Origin: Desulfurobacteriaceae bacterium
GTDB taxonomy: Bacteria > Aquificota > Aquificia > Desulfurobacteriales > Desulfurobacteriaceae
DNA: 64,000 bases
Direction of reading: 5' to 3'
Assembly: GCA_027051905.1 (NCBI GenBank)
Contig: JALUGO010000027.1
Span: forward strand, 1 to 64,000
Shown here: positions 62,048-64,000 of the stretch, in pieces
How positions within the stretch are numbered: the first letter of the stretch is position 1
How the letters are laid out: each line of letters begins with the position of its first letter
The notes under the pieces: model-generated
The model's input: only the letters and a program-made list of their open reading frames with translations
What the model was told of the DNA's origin: nothing
The model's database searches: none
Program-made: the position numbers and the translations under genes

Positions 62048-62124
62048 TGGGGTGGGAGACGGGACTTGAACCCGCGACCGCCGGGGCCACAACCCGGCGC
62101 TCCACCAACTGAGCTACTCCCACC
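62048..62124 (-). tRNA. tRNA-His (GUG)
   Basis: Minus strand, CCA encoded, with the extra 5' G (62124) opposite C73 that marks tRNA-His. Anticodon loop TTGTGGC gives GUG. Confidence 0.97.
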
Positions 62125-62136
62125 ACAATAAATAAA

Positions 62137-62211
62137 TGGCTGGGGCGGCAGGATTCGAACCTGCGAATGGCGGATCCAAAGTCCGCTGCCTTACCGCTTG
62201 GCTACGCCCCA
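62137..62211 (-). tRNA. tRNA-Gln (UUG)
   Basis: Minus strand, TGGGGCGTAGCCAAG to CGCCCCAGCCA, CCA encoded. Anticodon loop CTTTGGA gives UUG. First of the five-tRNA cluster, four bases after ispE. Confidence 0.97.
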
Positions 62212-62214
62212 GCT

Positions 62215-63057
62215 CTACACTGCGGAGAGAAATTTATACCACCAGCCTGCCTTTTTCAAGGGGGTTAGGTCCAGGCTTTCGTTTTCTTCAAGGATTGCAA
62301 AGACAGAAGAGCCGCTTCCGCTCATTAGAGGTTTTAGTCCCATTTCCTCAAGGACTGACTTAACTTTTTTAACCTCTTTAACGCACTCAGCTTCGCTTTT
62401 CTCAAGGTCGTTTTCCATGTTCTCCTTAACCTCACCCAGCCTGTGGGCTACAAGTGGAGAGATTATCAGCTTTTCTGCATCTTCTGGAGTGATGTCTCTT
62501 TCTATTTTCGGCAGCTTCTGGTAAACCTCGACAGTTGAGCAGGAGAAGTTTGGATAGACTAAAAGGAGTTTAAAATTTCCAGGGTTGTAATGCCTGAGTT
62601 TCTCTCCTCTTCCAAAAGAAACTGCTAATCCACCTTTTATGAAGAAGGGAACGTCGCTTCCTATCTGTGCTGCCAGCTGGTGGAGCTCCCCCTCTCCCAG
62701 AGGTTCCCCGTAGAGGATGTTTAAACCTTTTAAAGTTGCCGCCGCGTTGGAGCTCCCTCCCCCAAGCCCCGCTCCAACGGGTATAACTTTCCTCAGGGTT
62801 ATCTTCACGTGGGGCTTTATTCCCGTTGCCTCTTTAAAGAGCTCTTTCGCCTTAACTATTAGGTTGCTCTTTCCCAGGGGTAGAGGCTGATTTCCCTCTA
62901 TTTCAAGCTCAAATCGGTCTGACGGAAGGAACGTGAGAGTATCAAAAAGGTTGACTGTGTGCATAACGGTTATCAATTCGTGATAACCGTCTGGCCTTTT
63001 TCCCTTAATCCATAGAGACAGATTAACTTTAGCCGGAGATGGCAGTATCAGTTTCAT
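62215..63057 (-). CDS. ispE: 4-diphosphocytidyl-2-C-methyl-D-erythritol kinase
   Basis: 280 aa GHMP kinase of the MEP isoprenoid pathway. LPSPAKVNLSLWIKGKRPDG with the catalytic Lys, the ATP loop PVGAGLGGGSSNAAATLKGL and C-terminal PLMSGSGSSVFAI are clear. The ATG at 63057 is preceded by no ribosome binding site; a TATAAT on the minus strand lies about 7-12 bases upstream, so the mRNA may be nearly leaderless. A longer open frame upstream reads into divergent DNA and is not used. Confidence 0.94.
   Translation of the reverse strand: MKLILPSPAKVNLSLWIKGKRPDGYHELITVMHTVNLFDTLTFLPSDRFELEIEGNQPLPLGKSNLIVKAKELFKEATGIKPHVKITLRKVIPVGAGLGGGSSNAAATLKGLNILYGEPLGEGELHQLAAQIGSDVPFFIKGGLAVSFGRGEKLRHYNPGNFKLLLVYPNFSCSTVEVYQKLPKIERDITPEDAEKLIISPLVAHRLGEVKENMENDLEKSEAECVKEVKKVKSVLEEMGLKPLMSGSGSSVFAILEENESLDLTPLKKAGWWYKFLSAV
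62231..62259 (-). promoter_or_regulatory. Promoter of the tRNA cluster inside ispE
   Basis: Minus strand TTGAAA (62254-62259), 17-base spacer, TAAATT (62231-62236), about 20 bases before tRNA-Gln and inside the last codons of ispE. Confidence 0.6.
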
Positions 63058-63104
63058 AGCGCTTAAATTATACTTTTGTTTGACTTCCGTTCTGGAGAGA
63101 GCTG

Positions 63105-64000
63105 TTGAGAGACGTTGTTTTCTTCCTCCACAGAGTTTACCCGGAGGGCGGTAGAGACGACATATCACTGAAAAACTTTGTGAGAGCTTTAAAAATGATA
63201 AAGACAAGGTTCAAGGTAGTTCCTCTGCATGCCCTCTTTGAGGAGAAAGATACTGTTCCAAGGGCTGCAATAACCTTTGACGATGGCTATGCCGACAACT
63301 TTGTCTACGCGTATCCGGTTTTGAAGGAGCTGGGAATTCCCGCACACATCTTTATAACTTCCAGAAGGATACTGGAATCGGGAAGGAGAAAAAACCTCTT
63401 AGACTACCGCGAAGGAAAAGCGGCTTTTAACGAGCTTTTCAGGCCGAAATCCATGTTTGATGCCCACGTTGAGTTCATCAGGAAAGGGAAATCGGAGGAG
63501 TTCCTGAGCTGGGAAGAGCTTGACTCCATGAGAGACGTGTTCACTTTCGGAGCTCATGGTAAATTTCACTTTTCCCATCCTGTCTCCTCTGAGGTTGTTG
63601 ATTTTTACGATGGTTCCAACTTCCACTGGAGTATGCTCCTCTATGAAGCAGAGCCCTTCGTGGGTCTTCCCCTCTTTAAAACGAGGAGCTCCCTTTCAGG
63701 AAGAGGATTTATTCCAAACCCTGAACTTATTGCGTTCTGCAGGGATTTTCCCAAGGAGGGAAACTGGAAAGAGAAGCTGTTAAGCGAGCTAAAGAATTTC
63801 GATTCCCCGGGAAGATTTGAGTCTGAAGAGGAGGCTAAAGAGAGGATAGGGCGGGAGCTCCAGGAAAGCAAAGAGGAGATTGAGAGCCGCCTTGGAGTGA
63901 AAGTTGATACTTTTGCCTGGCCTTTCGGACACTATTCTGAGTTCAGTAAGAGCATAGCCTCAGGGCTTTTCCAGTTCATCTTTACAATAAAGAAGGGACT
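63105..64000 (+). CDS. Polysaccharide deacetylase (NodB domain), truncated by window end
   Basis: Open to the right edge, 298 codons visible. The NodB pattern is AAITFDDGYADNFVYAYPVL (Asp-Asp metal/catalytic pair near residue 53), with FGAHGKFHFSHPVS supplying histidines around 150, and a later DTFAWPFGHYSEF. Removes acetyl groups from sugars in cell-surface polymers or peptidoglycan. No signal peptide seen. TTG start with GGAGAG five bases away; divergent from ispE. Confidence 0.85.
   Translation, partial: MRDVVFFLHRVYPEGGRDDISLKNFVRALKMIKTRFKVVPLHALFEEKDTVPRAAITFDDGYADNFVYAYPVLKELGIPAHIFITSRRILESGRRKNLLDYREGKAAFNELFRPKSMFDAHVEFIRKGKSEEFLSWEELDSMRDVFTFGAHGKFHFSHPVSSEVVDFYDGSNFHWSMLLYEAEPFVGLPLFKTRSSLSGRGFIPNPELIAFCRDFPKEGNWKEKLLSELKNFDSPGRFESEEEAKERIGRELQESKEEIESRLGVKVDTFAWPFGHYSEFSKSIASGLFQFIFTIKKG

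Noticed and set aside
61856-62363. Several overlapping frames on both strands over 61.8-62.3 kb
   Set aside because: These run through five tRNA genes and translate the repeated GGTTCGAATCC motifs; they are not proteins.
63058-63207. 50-residue N-terminal extension of IspE
   Set aside because: It would run antisense through the start of the deacetylase gene and has no counterpart in IspE; the ATG at 63057 gives the normal N-terminus.

Overview
The window looks like chromosomal DNA from a thermophilic Gram-negative bacterium of the Aquificota, probably close to the Desulfurobacteriaceae (Desulfurobacterium/Thermovibrio group). This placement is inference from protein character and gene content; no database search was run. 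Supporting points are an uninterrupted tuf-S10-spc-alpha ribosomal operon, a branched-polyamine synthase (BpsA) typical of thermophiles, a two-subunit biotin carboxylase of the archaeal/Aquificales type, RNA genes that are visibly more GC-rich than the moderately GC coding sequence around them, and frequent TTG start codons behind strong AGGAGG-type ribosome binding sites.

Layout. 1-15309 (+): the end of tuf, then rpsJ to rplQ without a break, including secY, adk, map, infA, rpmJ and rpoA, closed by a strong bidirectional terminator near 15340. 15352-17056 (-): minCDE. 17105-19832 (+): speB-speE-bpsA, a polyamine operon. 19835-22936 (-): a BASS-type transporter, tmRNA (ssrA), MTA phosphorylase, queF and tRNA-Glu. 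23072-25679 (-): metE behind a cobalamin riboswitch, with a tiny membrane-protein ORF upstream. 25762-32228 (+): a GNAT, an RsmJ-like methyltransferase, tpx, and nrdA/nrdB separated by a NYN-domain gene. 32288-34312 (-): a FIST-PAS-GGDEF signalling protein. 34371-39723 (-): tRNA-Arg, rplS, rnhB, yraN, infB, a small unknown gene and a PfkB-family kinase. 39797-41938: aroC (+), an M23 peptidase (-) and tRNA-Ser (-). 42061-47737 (+): rplM-rpsI-argC, then lysC, two tiny membrane proteins, cimA and a DUF996 protein. 47852-50555 (-): yacG-mutS. 50623-55614 (+): rluD, pgpA, a two-subunit pyruvate or 2-oxoglutarate carboxylase, a Cys/His-rich mini-lipoprotein and the SRP RNA. 55618-58451 (-): hrcA, a decayed IS200/IS605 tnpB, and a gamma-carbonic-anhydrase-like protein. 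58531-64000: rpe-prs (+), two pseudopilins (-), pdxJ (+), ispE followed by a five-tRNA cluster (-), and a truncated polysaccharide deacetylase (+).

How the genes fit together. Most of the window is translation and central-metabolism housekeeping. A looser theme around 17-25 kb is SAM/methionine metabolism: SpeE and BpsA consume decarboxylated SAM and release MTA, MtnP recycles MTA, and MetE makes methionine under B12 control. The carboxylase pair would feed oxaloacetate (or oxalosuccinate) to a reductive TCA cycle, and cimA and lysC feed branched-chain and aspartate-family amino acids.

The least expected items are the NYN-domain gene with duplicated hairpins inside the ribonucleotide reductase locus, several proteins under 80 residues, a pair of face-to-face promoters that share their -35 bases, and the riboswitch hairpin that buries the metE ribosome binding site. 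Exact starts are uncertain for several genes and are discussed in the entries.
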